A stretch of 64,000 nt of DNA from Dehalococcoidia bacterium (lineage in GTDB: Bacteria > Chloroflexota > Dehalococcoidia > Lucifugimonadales > Lucifugimonadaceae). The notes under the pieces were generated by a model. The model searched no databases, was not told the DNA's origin, and saw only the letters and a program-made list of their open reading frames with translations. Both the position numbers and the translations under genes were made by a program. Numbering within the stretch: the first letter of the stretch is position 1; each line of letters starts with the position of its first letter. Location of the stretch: assembly GCA_030747175.1 (NCBI GenBank), contig JASLLE010000003.1, positions 1-64,000 on the forward strand, in the 5' to 3' direction. Below are positions 56,309 to 64,000 of the stretch, in pieces.

Positions 56309-56316
56309 GCCAACAC

Positions 56317-56838
56317 CTATTCCGATGATTCCTCAGCCTCCCTGACCACCATCCCTGCGCGTATCGCCCCTTCAAGCTTCAAAGGCGCGAGCGACGACAC
56401 AAAGTACTCGCGCCGTTTGCCTGACTCGTGTAACACCACGACCACGCCCGCGGACACCCCGGGCATGCTCCACGCCCGTCGTCCCAGCGACCCGCGACTG
56501 TAGCCCCAGCCGCCGTAGCGCCCCCAGCGATATCCATCTACCTCGATCGACTCGATCTGGTCGATAGCCACCCGATGCCGTACTACCCCGTAGGCAAACG
56601 TCAACTCGCCGTTTGCGACGCCGATCTGGAGCGTCAGGAGGTTGAAATAGGCGAACAGGAACGCAGCGCCGGAAACCAGGGCGGCGATCCACGCGGCTAT
56701 TCCATCGCCGCGAACCGTTCCAGCACCGATCCTCACCCCGATGGTGGAGATGATCAACACCAGCGCCGCCAGCAATACCCAGCGCAGCCAGGCAGGCGCT
56801 TCCAGTGTCTCTTCGTATACCGCTGAGTTACCGTCCAT
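56317..56838 (-). CDS. Membrane protein with PH-like domain
   Basis: 173 aa. Two N-terminal helices (WLRWVLLAALVLIISTIGVRI and AWIAALVSGAAFLFAYFNLLTL) are followed by a small beta domain (LQIGVANGELTFAYGVVRHRVAIDQIESIEV) resembling bacterial PH-like domains, with a Gly/Arg/Trp-rich loop. Function unknown. Confidence 0.65.
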   Translation of the reverse strand: MDGNSAVYEETLEAPAWLRWVLLAALVLIISTIGVRIGAGTVRGDGIAAWIAALVSGAAFLFAYFNLLTLQIGVANGELTFAYGVVRHRVAIDQIESIEVDGYRWGRYGGWGYSRGSLGRRAWSMPGVSAGVVVVLHESGKRREYFVSSLAPLKLEGAIRAGMVVREAEESSE

Positions 56839-56998
56839 CGGAACGCGCTAGTTCTCCGGCTGTCCACGGATTGCACATCGCAGATCAAGAAAACGGCTGC
56901 CGGTCTGACCGGATTCGAGCCCCTTCAAAGAGATCATCCGGCTCCACATTTCTTATCCGGTAACGATACCCGGGGTTCATGCCGTGTTGACGGCCCAA

Positions 56999-57043
56999 TA
57001 GGCCCACCCTAGTATGAACGTACTGGAAATGTCGGCGGGCCTA
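56999..57043 (+). promoter_or_regulatory. Inverted repeat in the rny leader
   Basis: TAGGCCC (56999-57005) and GGGCCTA (57037-57043) are complementary; extended to ten bases the match is nine of ten. The loop contains AGTATGAACGTACT. It lies 50 bases before the rny start and may be a structured 5' leader or an operator. Weak evidence. Confidence 0.3.
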
Positions 57044-57093
57044 CCTCAAAAAACGGCCCGTCAACCCCAGGCAGGACGGTCGAGGAGGTACTC

Positions 57094-58653
57094 ATGGACC
57101 TCGCCCTGACTGCCGTAATTACGGCTCTACTGGTCGGCGTTCTCGCAGGGATTCTGATTTACCTGCGAAGCGCACTCACATCCCGGCGGCAGGAAGCCGC
57201 CCGGGTAGCGGCTGAACAACAGATTCGCCGGGCTGACGCACGCAGCAAGGAAATACTGCTCGAAGCCAAAGAAGAAGGAATTCGGACCAGGACCGCAGCT
57301 GAAGCTGAAATACGAGCCGAACGGCAGGAAATACAAAGACACGAACGGCGCATTGAACAGCGCGAAGAGACACTGGAGAAACGATCCAGCGGACTCGACG
57401 AACAGAATAAAGGCCTGGAGCGTCTCCAGGCACAGCTTGAGACCGAACGCACGGACTTCGAAGAGGTTCGCAAGACTGAGACGGCACGGATAGAGGAGAT
57501 CTCTCGGCGGGAAACGGAACGGCTGGAAGAGATCTCCGGACTGTCAGCAAGTGACGCGCGTCAGATGTTGATGAACCGCGCCGAGGAAGCGATCGAGTTC
57601 GATCTCGCACGGCGCTACCGCGACGCGGAAGTGGAAGCGCGGGAACGCTCGGAAGGTCTTGCCCGCAATATCCTCGCGGGAGCGATCCAGCGGCTGGCCT
57701 CCGATGTCGTATCGGATAGCTCCGTTTCCTCGGTCCCGCTTCCTAACGACGACATGAAGGGCCGTCTCATCGGCCGCGAAGGTCGAAACATCCGTGCAAT
57801 CGAGGCCGCTACGGGCGTCGACTTGATAATCGACGAGACGCCGGAAGCGGTCACGATCTCGTGTTTCGATCCCATTCGGCGTGAAGTCGCACGGATTGCG
57901 CTTGGGGCCCTGATCCAGGACGGCCGGATACATCCGGCACGGGTAGAGGAACAGGTAACCAAGGCACGCCTCGAGGTCGATGACGTTGTCCAGAAGGCGG
58001 GCGAAGAGGCGCTCTTCGAGGCCAACGTCAAGGGGCTGCATCCCGAGCTCGTCAAAATCGCAGGCCGGCTCAAGTTCCGGTACAGCTACGGCGAAAACGT
58101 GCTCCGGCACTCCGTAGAGGTAGCTCTGCTCGCGGGGATGATGGCGGCGGAGATCGGCGCACACGTTGAGCGCGCCAGGGTCGCAGGATTCCTCCACGAC
58201 ATCGGCAAAGCCCTCACACACGAGGTCGAAGGCCCGCACGCCGAGATCGGCGCAGATCTGGTCTTGAAATACAACGTGCCGGACCAGATCGCAGACCCGA
58301 TACGCCAGCACCACGACTCCGAGATGACGACCCCGGAAGCCTTCATAGTGGCCGCCGCAGACGCCATCAGCGCCGCGAGGCCGGGAGCGAGACGTGACAC
58401 GCTGGAACGATACATACAGCGGATGCAGGAGCTTGAGGACGCCGCACGGGGCTTCGAAGGCGTGGAACGCTGCTTCGCCATCCAGGCCGGACGTGAAGTC
58501 CGGGTGATGGTGCAGCCGGATACGGTCGATGACGCCGCATGCGCAGTACTGGCCCGCGACATAACAAAGCGGATCGAAAGCACCCTGTCATACCCGGGCC
58601 AGATCAAGGTGGTCGTAATCCGGGAGTCCAGGTCCGTCGAGGTCGCTCGCTGA
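57094..58653 (+). CDS. rny: Ribonuclease Y
   Basis: Membrane-anchored endoribonuclease that starts mRNA decay in many bacteria. The 519-aa protein has an N-terminal helix (LTAVITALLVGVLAGILIYL), a long charged coiled coil (about 35-180), a KH domain (MKGRLIGREGRNIRAIEAATGVDLIIDETP) and an HD domain with HSVEVALLAG and FLHDIGKAL. Length and order match the family. Confidence 0.96.
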   Translation: MDLALTAVITALLVGVLAGILIYLRSALTSRRQEAARVAAEQQIRRADARSKEILLEAKEEGIRTRTAAEAEIRAERQEIQRHERRIEQREETLEKRSSGLDEQNKGLERLQAQLETERTDFEEVRKTETARIEEISRRETERLEEISGLSASDARQMLMNRAEEAIEFDLARRYRDAEVEARERSEGLARNILAGAIQRLASDVVSDSSVSSVPLPNDDMKGRLIGREGRNIRAIEAATGVDLIIDETPEAVTISCFDPIRREVARIALGALIQDGRIHPARVEEQVTKARLEVDDVVQKAGEEALFEANVKGLHPELVKIAGRLKFRYSYGENVLRHSVEVALLAGMMAAEIGAHVERARVAGFLHDIGKALTHEVEGPHAEIGADLVLKYNVPDQIADPIRQHHDSEMTTPEAFIVAAADAISAARPGARRDTLERYIQRMQELEDAARGFEGVERCFAIQAGREVRVMVQPDTVDDAACAVLARDITKRIESTLSYPGQIKVVVIRESRSVEVAR

Positions 58654-58680
58654 CCGGGCGCCGGTGAAGTGAAGAAACAA

Positions 58681-58713
58681 ACTCCGGGCCGTTCCGTTGG
58701 GGCGGCCCGGAGT
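58681..58713 (+). terminator. Hairpin after rny
   Basis: ACTCCGGGCCG (58681-58691) pairs perfectly with CGGCCCGGAGT (58703-58713) around an 11-base loop, 28 bases after the rny stop. No T-run follows, so termination may be partial. Confidence 0.55.
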
Positions 58714-58871
58714 CGCGTCTAAGCCCCTGCGTCATCGGGCTCACTTTCACGACCACTCCCGGGCGGTGATTCCCACTCCCAGGCACAGACCGCGAACCTG
58801 GAAGACACTATCTCCCGGACCACCTGTATCCTGTCCCTGCCGTCCGTCCTGATGCGCGTTCGGCTCGAAAC

Positions 58872-59906
58872 ATGGCAACTACGGACACGGACTCGGCGTT
58901 GAACTCATCTGACCATAACGATCCCGGGAAAGGTCCCCGAATCAACGGAGAGAACGGGAGCGGAAACGACAACACGGGCCTCACTCCGCCCCTTGTCGAT
59001 CTGCACCTCCACACCACCGCGTCAGACGGACAACTCTCGCCGACCGAGTTGATAGACCGGGTCGCCGCCACATCCCTGAGGATCGTCGCCATAACGGACC
59101 ACGACTCGACCGAGGGAGTCGCAGAAGCACAGGCGGCGGCGGAGCGTCACCCCGGGCTCACCGTCATCCCGGGAATAGAGCTCGGGACCGAAGACGGCGA
59201 CTCGGAAGTCCACCTTGTCAGCCACTTCGTGGATACGAGCGCGCCCGGATTGCAGGACTACCTCACCTTCCTTCGCAACGGGCGTGTCGAGGCCGCGAAA
59301 GGGACCGTCAACAAACTCGCCGAGCTTGGCGTACACATCGAGTGGGAACGCGTGATGGAGATAGCGGGCGGCGCAGTCGGCAGGCCTCATATCGCAAGGG
59401 CGATGGCCGAGGCCGGCTACGTCCAGAACGCGCAGGACGCGTTCCAGCGCTACCTGGGCAACGACGGCGTCGCCCGGGTCAGGCGGCCGAAGCCATCCCC
59501 GGGCGACGGTGTCCGGTTCTTGCACTCGATCGGCGCCACCGCAACGCTGGCCCACCCCCAGACCGTAAAGGGCCTGCGAAACGTCCTGGGATTCCTGGTG
59601 GACGAGGGACTGGACGGCATAGAAGTATTCGCTCCAAAGTACGGGACCAGCGACCGCGAAAGGCGCCTGGAGGTCGCATCACGGAACGGCCTGATCGCCG
59701 TCGGGGGCAGCGACTATCACGCGTGGGGGGCGGCCGACGAGATCGTGCCGGGCGACCCGGATACGGTCGGACCACCGATCGACGCCGTGGAGAGGTTGCG
59801 CGCCGCCGCAGACAGGTGGAAGGCGTCACCTCCGGCCGGTGATTTCAATGTCTGCGGCGTTCCCGAGACACCGGGCGGAACCCAGGCAACTCCCGGCGCC
59901 GGCTGA
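58872..59906 (+). CDS. PHP-domain phosphoesterase (TrpH/RNase AM-like)
   Basis: 344 aa, of which about 40-330 form a PHP domain: LVDLHLHTTASDGQLSPTELID, AITDHDSTEG, VIPGIELGT, a His in VHLVSHFVD, and GGSDYHAWG near the end, giving the metal-binding set. Relatives remove nucleotides from short RNA or act on 3',5'-bisphosphonucleotides. It overlaps closely with plsY (stop TGA, then ATG two bases later), so they are co-translated. Confidence 0.85.
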   Translation: MATTDTDSALNSSDHNDPGKGPRINGENGSGNDNTGLTPPLVDLHLHTTASDGQLSPTELIDRVAATSLRIVAITDHDSTEGVAEAQAAAERHPGLTVIPGIELGTEDGDSEVHLVSHFVDTSAPGLQDYLTFLRNGRVEAAKGTVNKLAELGVHIEWERVMEIAGGAVGRPHIARAMAEAGYVQNAQDAFQRYLGNDGVARVRRPKPSPGDGVRFLHSIGATATLAHPQTVKGLRNVLGFLVDEGLDGIEVFAPKYGTSDRERRLEVASRNGLIAVGGSDYHAWGAADEIVPGDPDTVGPPIDAVERLRAAADRWKASPPAGDFNVCGVPETPGGTQATPGAG

Positions 59907-59907
59907 G

Positions 59908-60609
59908 ATGGAGATCCTCGGGGCGCCGCTGGCCGGAATACTGGCTCTGGGCATCGGCTCGTACCTGTTCGGGGCGATCCCCACCGCCTATCTCGCCGTC
60001 CGATTCAGACGCGGCGTTGACATACGCCAGCTTGGCAGCGGCAACGTGGGCGGGGCGAACGCCATCCAGGCGATAGGCAAGGGGCCCGGGCTGGCCGTGA
60101 TGGCGTTCGACGTGTTCGTCAAAGGCGGAGCGCCGGTGCTCGTGGCCGATGGGCTGCTGGGCTACGGACACGGTGCAGAGGTGATCGCCGGGAGCACCGC
60201 GCTCATCGGCCACAACTGGTCGATATTCCTTCGATTCTCCGGCGGCAGGGGGCTGGGAACGGGCAGCGGCGTGATGTTCGCCATGGCGTGGCCGATCTGG
60301 TTCATTTTCGCCGGTACCGGGCTGCTCTACTGGCTCATAACCCGCAACTCGCCGCTCGGATGGGTGATAGCGCTGCTTCTCCAGCCCTTCATCGTGGCCG
60401 CATTCGGGCTGCCCGGGGAATACGTCGTATACGCCGCGATCTTCGCAGCCATGTCCGGGATCAAGCGGGTAGCATCTAATCCGGGTGAACGTTCCGTATT
60501 CCCGCGTAGTGGAGACATGAGCAGGCGCCGGCTCTACTGGAACCGGCTCATCTACGACCGTGACATTAAAGACCGGGAAGCCTGGCTGAGAGGAGACGCC
60601 GGCGGGTAG
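59908..60609 (+). CDS. plsY: Acyl-phosphate:glycerol-3-phosphate acyltransferase PlsY
   Basis: First step of phospholipid synthesis in the PlsX/PlsY route. 233-aa membrane protein with motif 1 region SYLFGAIPTAYL, motif 2 LGSGNVGGANAIQAIG and motif 3 GHNWSIFLRFSGGRGLGTGSG. The usual GGKG is GGRG here, a conservative change. ATG 59908 sits just after the PHP-gene stop; a longer frame overlapping that gene is less likely. The C-terminal 40 residues form a charged cytoplasmic tail longer than in typical PlsY. Confidence 0.85.
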   Translation: MEILGAPLAGILALGIGSYLFGAIPTAYLAVRFRRGVDIRQLGSGNVGGANAIQAIGKGPGLAVMAFDVFVKGGAPVLVADGLLGYGHGAEVIAGSTALIGHNWSIFLRFSGGRGLGTGSGVMFAMAWPIWFIFAGTGLLYWLITRNSPLGWVIALLLQPFIVAAFGLPGEYVVYAAIFAAMSGIKRVASNPGERSVFPRSGDMSRRRLYWNRLIYDRDIKDREAWLRGDAGG

Positions 60610-60633
60610 CGCGTTGAGCGACCTGCCGTTCCG

Positions 60634-61128
60634 ATGGCCGAATCACAAGCAACTTACTGCCCGCGCGATCCGGGCACGGAGACCAAGCTGCGCTGCGGCC
60701 GCTGCGAAGAGCTGATCTGCCCCAACTGTCTCATCCAGACAGACGTCGGCTCGCGCTGCCCGGACTGCGCTCGGGTCCGAACGCCTCCCATGTTCCAGGC
60801 AAGCTCAGGAGAACTGGGTAAAGCGGTGGTGGCCGGGTTCGGCACGGCGTTAGGAGTCGCGATCCTGGCCTCGGCCGCGATGTTGATATTTCCGTTGCCC
60901 TTCGGGGGAGGGGCTGTCGCCGTAGGCGGGATCGGCTGGCTTGTCGGAGAAGTCGTCTACAGGGCCAGCGACTACAAGCAAAGTCAAACCCTGCAATGGG
61001 TGGGTGGACTGGCGACGTTCTCTGGATTCCTGATCGTATCGTTTGTCGACCCGTTAGGGGCAATCATCGGCCTCATCATCGGGACCTACTACGCCATCCA
61101 GCGCCTGAAACCCCCGCGCGGGATTTAA
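60634..61128 (+). CDS. Zinc-finger membrane protein
   Basis: 164 aa. The N-terminal 50 residues form a B-box-like finger (CPRDPGTETKLRCGRCEELICPNCLIQTDVGSRCPDC), as found before rhomboid proteases. It is followed by about three membrane helices (AVVAGFGTALGVAILASAAMLIF, VGGIGWLVGEVVY, and a final hydrophobic region with GLIIGTYYAI). No protease active site is present. 24 bases behind plsY, probably in the same operon. Confidence 0.75.
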   Translation: MAESQATYCPRDPGTETKLRCGRCEELICPNCLIQTDVGSRCPDCARVRTPPMFQASSGELGKAVVAGFGTALGVAILASAAMLIFPLPFGGGAVAVGGIGWLVGEVVYRASDYKQSQTLQWVGGLATFSGFLIVSFVDPLGAIIGLIIGTYYAIQRLKPPRGI

Positions 61129-61519
61129 CCGCGCGCCAGGCCGCACGTGCACGTGCAATTCTTCCAGGAGCGGGGGGAGCTCACGATTTCCTCCTCTCCA
61201 AGCGGGAGAGGATTGAGGTAAGGGAGAACTCCCAATCTGCAATCACGCCAGACCTGTACCCTGCCGCTCGTCCTGAAGTTCTCGAACGACGGACACCAAC
61301 CACTCCCGCACCCCTCCTGAATCAGGAGGGGGCTGTTGTGAACCTCGTCTCCCAGCGGGAGAGGACTGGGAACCCGCCCTTTCGGGGAACGGTGAGGGAG
61401 GTTAAAGCTCTTCGCGAAATCATTATTTTTTGCTGAACGGCGTGCCGGTAGAGGTCCCTCGTCCTTCCGGAACCAGAAGGATCGGGATGGCCGAGGCCGA
61501 GGGATCTCGTCCGTGACGA
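61129..61519. repeat. Intergenic repeat array
   Basis: Hairpins CCTCCTCTCCAAGCGGGAGAGG (61190-61211), CCCCTCCTGAATCAGGAGGGG (about 61311-61331) and CGTCTCCCAGCGGGAGAGG plus tail to 61402, a GTCCTGAAGTTCTCGAACGACGG copy (61269-61291), and a fourth copy of the GTCCCTCGTCCTTCCGG element (61447-61490). No gene. It lies between converging genes. Confidence 0.65.
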
Positions 61520-62167
61520 TTAGCCCTGCTCGAACTCCACCGGGTTCATGAGCATCACCTCGCCATGCGCGACCAGGGACGGCACCCGATCCTTGATCGC
61601 CTGCCAGTCGAGGCCTTCATGGAAGCGATTCTGGCTCGATTCCATGTCCCACTGGTTCTTGAACGATCGAATCCAGAAGAATCGCTCTTCCTCGAGGTCA
61701 TGTGAGAGCCACTCGAGGGTGATACCCGCGGCCTGGTGGCCCGGGATCTCGTAGCGCTTGAACAGGTCTTCCCAGTCAGCCAGCATGCCCTTGTTGACCG
61801 TGTACATACGAAGCTGGGCTAGTCCGCGCCGATCCATATCGAGCAGCCCGTAATCGCCGTCCCAGTCATCGAAATGCCATATCGGCTGGAGCTGCACGAT
61901 GTCCTGCTGGGCCGTCAGGTCAAGCACCCGTCCCTCGATCGCCCGCCAGTCTGGACTGGAGACGAACCGGGCGCGCCTTGCCGCCATGTCTTCATCGTCT
62001 GCAAACGACCGGATCTGGACGAAACGCTCGCGATCCACGTCCGTCCACGCGCCGGTGATTCGAACATCGAGCCGGCGAGCCAGCGGCGCAACTCGATCGC
62101 GGAACAGGTCGAGCCAGTTATCCATCTGGCCCTTGTTAATGGTCACGATCCGGAGTTCGGACAGCAT
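61520..62167 (-). CDS. Protein with two NIPSNAP-type (Dabb-like) domains
   Basis: 215 aa from ATG 62167 (AAGGGGGGAA site upstream). Two copies of a ferredoxin-like domain: LSELRIVTINKGQMDNWLDLFRDRV and LAQLRMYTVNKGMLADWEDLFKRY, each with a later RFVQIRSF/RFFWIRSF strand and a final VQLQP/VMLMNP strand. This is the NIPSNAP pattern. A longer frame upstream is not protein-like. Two single-domain relatives follow upstream on the same strand. Function unknown. Confidence 0.8.
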   Translation of the reverse strand: MLSELRIVTINKGQMDNWLDLFRDRVAPLARRLDVRITGAWTDVDRERFVQIRSFADDEDMAARRARFVSSPDWRAIEGRVLDLTAQQDIVQLQPIWHFDDWDGDYGLLDMDRRGLAQLRMYTVNKGMLADWEDLFKRYEIPGHQAAGITLEWLSHDLEEERFFWIRSFKNQWDMESSQNRFHEGLDWQAIKDRVPSLVAHGEVMLMNPVEFEQG

Positions 62168-62232
62168 CCTGTTCCCCCCTTGGATTTGGCCTTGCTTTCG
62201 GTCCCAGGCGATTCGCTCTGAAGGCCCTGTGC

Positions 62233-62520
62233 CTATACCGGGCTGATTACGGTGACGTCTCGGTGAGCCAGGTGGCCGCGCACGTGGTCCACTCCGGCGA
62301 GCCATTTCTCGGAGCCGTAAAACGCCGCTTCCTTCCGCTCCAGGTCCGCCTGGTCCTCGAAAGACCGGACCCAGATGAAGCGTTCGTTCTCTTCATCGAC
62401 CCATGTACCGTCGACTTGAATTCCATGTTCGGCCATAAGCGGCTTCAGGCCATCGAATGCCTTGAGCCATGAGTCCATCTGGCCGCGATTTATCGTGTAG
62501 ATACGGAGCTGTGATATCAA
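62233..62520 (-). CDS. NIPSNAP-type protein
   Basis: About 95 aa, single domain: ISQLRIYTINRGQMDSWLKAF, ENERFIWVRSFEDQADLERKEAAFY and a final VTVISPV. The best start is a TTG at 62520 preceded by GGGGGA, which gives the same beginning as its neighbours; the frame is open further to 62583. It lies 65 bases from the two-domain paralogue. Confidence 0.75.
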   Translation of the reverse strand: MISQLRIYTINRGQMDSWLKAFDGLKPLMAEHGIQVDGTWVDEENERFIWVRSFEDQADLERKEAAFYGSEKWLAGVDHVRGHLAHRDVTVISPV

Positions 62521-62641
62521 AATGCTGGTCCCCCGGGTTGATTGAGTCTGACCGAAGCGATAGAGCAGCCAGCGGTCGCGCATATTGTCCGCAGCATATT
62601 GGCCGTCAACGGCATCGTCCAGCGCGCCGGTGCAAATAAGG

Positions 62642-62944
62642 TCAGGCGCGCGGCGGAACCGATTGAACGATCGTGATCTCCCGGTGAGCCTCGTGCACCC
62701 GAATCCGGTCCATCAGTTCCAGCCACTGCGGGTCGCTGTAAAACGCGGCATCCTTGCGCTCCATATCCGCCTCATCCTCGTAAGTCCGGAACCAGATAAA
62801 GCGCTCCCGGGGGAGATCTGTCCACATCCCGTCCACGCCCATCCCGTGTTTGCGGATCAAGGGCATCGCCTCGCCGAGAAAGATCTCCAACCATGCGTCC
62901 ATCTGACCGCGGTCGATCGTGTAAACGCGCATCTGGGCGATCAT
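62642..62944 (-). CDS. NIPSNAP-type protein
   Basis: 100 aa, single domain: MIAQMRVYTIDRGQMDAWLEIF, RFIWFRTYEDEADMERKDAAFY and ITIVQSVP. The ATG has a strong AAAGGAG site. It is first of three co-directional paralogues (four domains in total), which arose by tandem duplication. Between it and ffh (62945-63082) nothing is seen. Confidence 0.8.
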   Translation of the reverse strand: MIAQMRVYTIDRGQMDAWLEIFLGEAMPLIRKHGMGVDGMWTDLPRERFIWFRTYEDEADMERKDAAFYSDPQWLELMDRIRVHEAHREITIVQSVPPRA

Positions 62945-63082
62945 CGTGAGGCTCCTTTCGCGACATGGTTCATTCGCCCGGGGAGTACAGCGGACTCGGC
63001 CTCACAGGAAGGGCCAATCTCGAATCGGGCGCGGATAACGGTCCCCTGGAGGATCGGTCATCCAGATAACCGCACGGCCGGG

Positions 63083-64000
63083 CTAGCGGCCTTCCAGCAT
63101 GCTCATTACTGCGCGACGACCCTTGCCGGACGAGATCTTCTTCATCATCTTCTGCATCTGGCGGAACTGCCCGAGCAGCTGGTTCACGTCCGAGGCAGTG
63201 GTGCCGGAGCCGTCTGCGATCCGTTTGCGGCGTGATCCGTTGATGAGCTTCGGATTGGCCCGCTCGGAAGGCGTCATCGAATGGATCATCGCCTCCACGC
63301 GAGTGATTCGGCTCTCGTCCATGTTCTTCGGGTTCATCCTGCCCTTGAGCGATCCCATGCCCGGGATCATGCCCAGGATATCCGCCATTCCGCCCATCTT
63401 CTTGAACGCCTGTAATTGCTGAAGCATGTCGTTCAGATCAAACTGCTGCGAGCGCAGCTTCTGCTCAAGTTCAGCGGCCTGGTCCGTATCGAACTGCTCC
63501 TCGGCCTTTTCGATGAGGGTTTGCACATCGCCCATGCCCAGGATTCGGGAAGCCATCCGGTCCGGGTGATACTGCTCGAGGCCGTTCGGACGCTCGCTCA
63601 CGCCGATGTACTTGATCGGCACACCCGTGACGGACCGCATGGACAGCGCTGCGCCGCCCCTGGCATCGCCGTCCATCTTGGTCATGATGATGCCGGTCAG
63701 CCCGATACGATCCTGGAACTCGGTCCCGGAGCGCACCGCATCCTGCCCGGTCATGGCGTCCACGACCAGCAGGCTCTCGACCGGGTTCACAGCGTCCCGG
63801 ATCTCTTCCAACTCCTGCATCAACTCATCGTCGATGGCGATCCGGCCGCTGGTGTCGAGGATCAGGTAATGGGTGTTGTTGCGCCCCGCATCTTTGACGG
63901 CGTTCTTCGCAACCTGGAGCGGTGTCGATTTCTGAGGGTCTTCCCGGTACACATGGACCCCGAGATCGTTGCCGAGAGTCACCAGCTGGTCGATTGCGGC
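63083..64000 (-). CDS. ffh: Signal recognition particle protein Ffh, N-terminus beyond the window
   Basis: About 306 residues of the C-terminal part. The GTPase domain shows LILDTSGRIAIDDELMQELEEI (usual DTAGR is DTSGR), LLVVDAMTGQDAV, TKMDGDARGGAALSMRSVTGVPIKYIGVSE and the closing LEQYHPDRMASRILGMGD. The M domain follows with FDLNDMLQQLQAFKKMGGMADILGMIPGM and SRRKRIADGSGTTASDVNQLLGQF, which bind SRP RNA and signal peptides. The reading frame runs unbroken through the right edge, so the NG-domain start and P-loop lie outside. Confidence 0.95.
   Translation of the reverse strand, partial: AAIDQLVTLGNDLGVHVYREDPQKSTPLQVAKNAVKDAGRNNTHYLILDTSGRIAIDDELMQELEEIRDAVNPVESLLVVDAMTGQDAVRSGTEFQDRIGLTGIIMTKMDGDARGGAALSMRSVTGVPIKYIGVSERPNGLEQYHPDRMASRILGMGDVQTLIEKAEEQFDTDQAAELEQKLRSQQFDLNDMLQQLQAFKKMGGMADILGMIPGMGSLKGRMNPKNMDESRITRVEAMIHSMTPSERANPKLINGSRRKRIADGSGTTASDVNQLLGQFRQMQKMMKKISSGKGRRAVMSMLEGR

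Overview
The window is a GC-rich bacterial chromosome segment with ordinary housekeeping genes on both strands and no phage, plasmid, IS transposase or CRISPR. Several things suggest a Chloroflexota lineage of the Dehalococcoidia/SAR202 type: the gene neighbourhoods (rsmD-coaD-coiled coil, sucCD, rny), many amidohydrolase-type catabolic genes, and many short palindromic intergenic repeats. This placement is inference; no marker tree could be run.

Layout. 1-2.2 kb: a YagF/YjhG-type sugar-acid dehydratase, diverging from a gene cut off at the left edge. 2.5-5.6 kb: LOG-like protein, VTT membrane protein, DUF1015 protein. 6-16.6 kb: ligA, a large unknown protein coupled to pth, serS and lysS (minus strand), then rsmD, coaD and a coiled-coil protein. 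16.8-20.2 kb: a multi-GAF histidine kinase split by an in-frame TAG. 20.2-21.6 kb: a probable arsenic detoxification pair, arsM plus a PadR-type regulator, with a palindromic operator. 21.7-26.4 kb: polA, a membrane protein and mutM, which carries an in-frame repeat insertion. 26.5-34 kb: small genes, tRNA-Ser(UGA), an acetyltransferase, a lipoprotein, a zinc-ribbon protein with a strong terminator, a fumarylacetoacetase-fold hydratase and sucCD. 34.4-40.6 kb: a Ser/Thr kinase with a 12-repeat NHL sensor (split by TAG) and an MMPL transporter (split by TAA). 41-48.9 kb: ABC-F ATPase, a pair of amidohydrolases (one without metal ligands), an aminotransferase, a methyltransferase, a 2H phosphoesterase and a HAD hydrolase. 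49-56.2 kb: sthA, a DapA-fold protein lacking both catalytic residues, a cyclic amidohydrolase and an M81 (MlrC-like) peptidase. 56.3-64 kb: rny, a PHP phosphoesterase, plsY, three NIPSNAP-type genes, and ffh running off the right edge.

The most notable observations are three large genes each interrupted by one in-frame nonsense codon, two of them readable as Glu to stop by a single G-to-T change; a repeat element inserted inside mutM, whose product repairs the lesion that causes G-to-T changes; a coaD with no canonical start codon; enzyme-fold proteins that have lost their catalytic residues (DapA-like, amidohydrolase); and an arsM controlled by a Cys-rich PadR protein rather than ArsR. I found no clear multi-gene system that I could call new with confidence.
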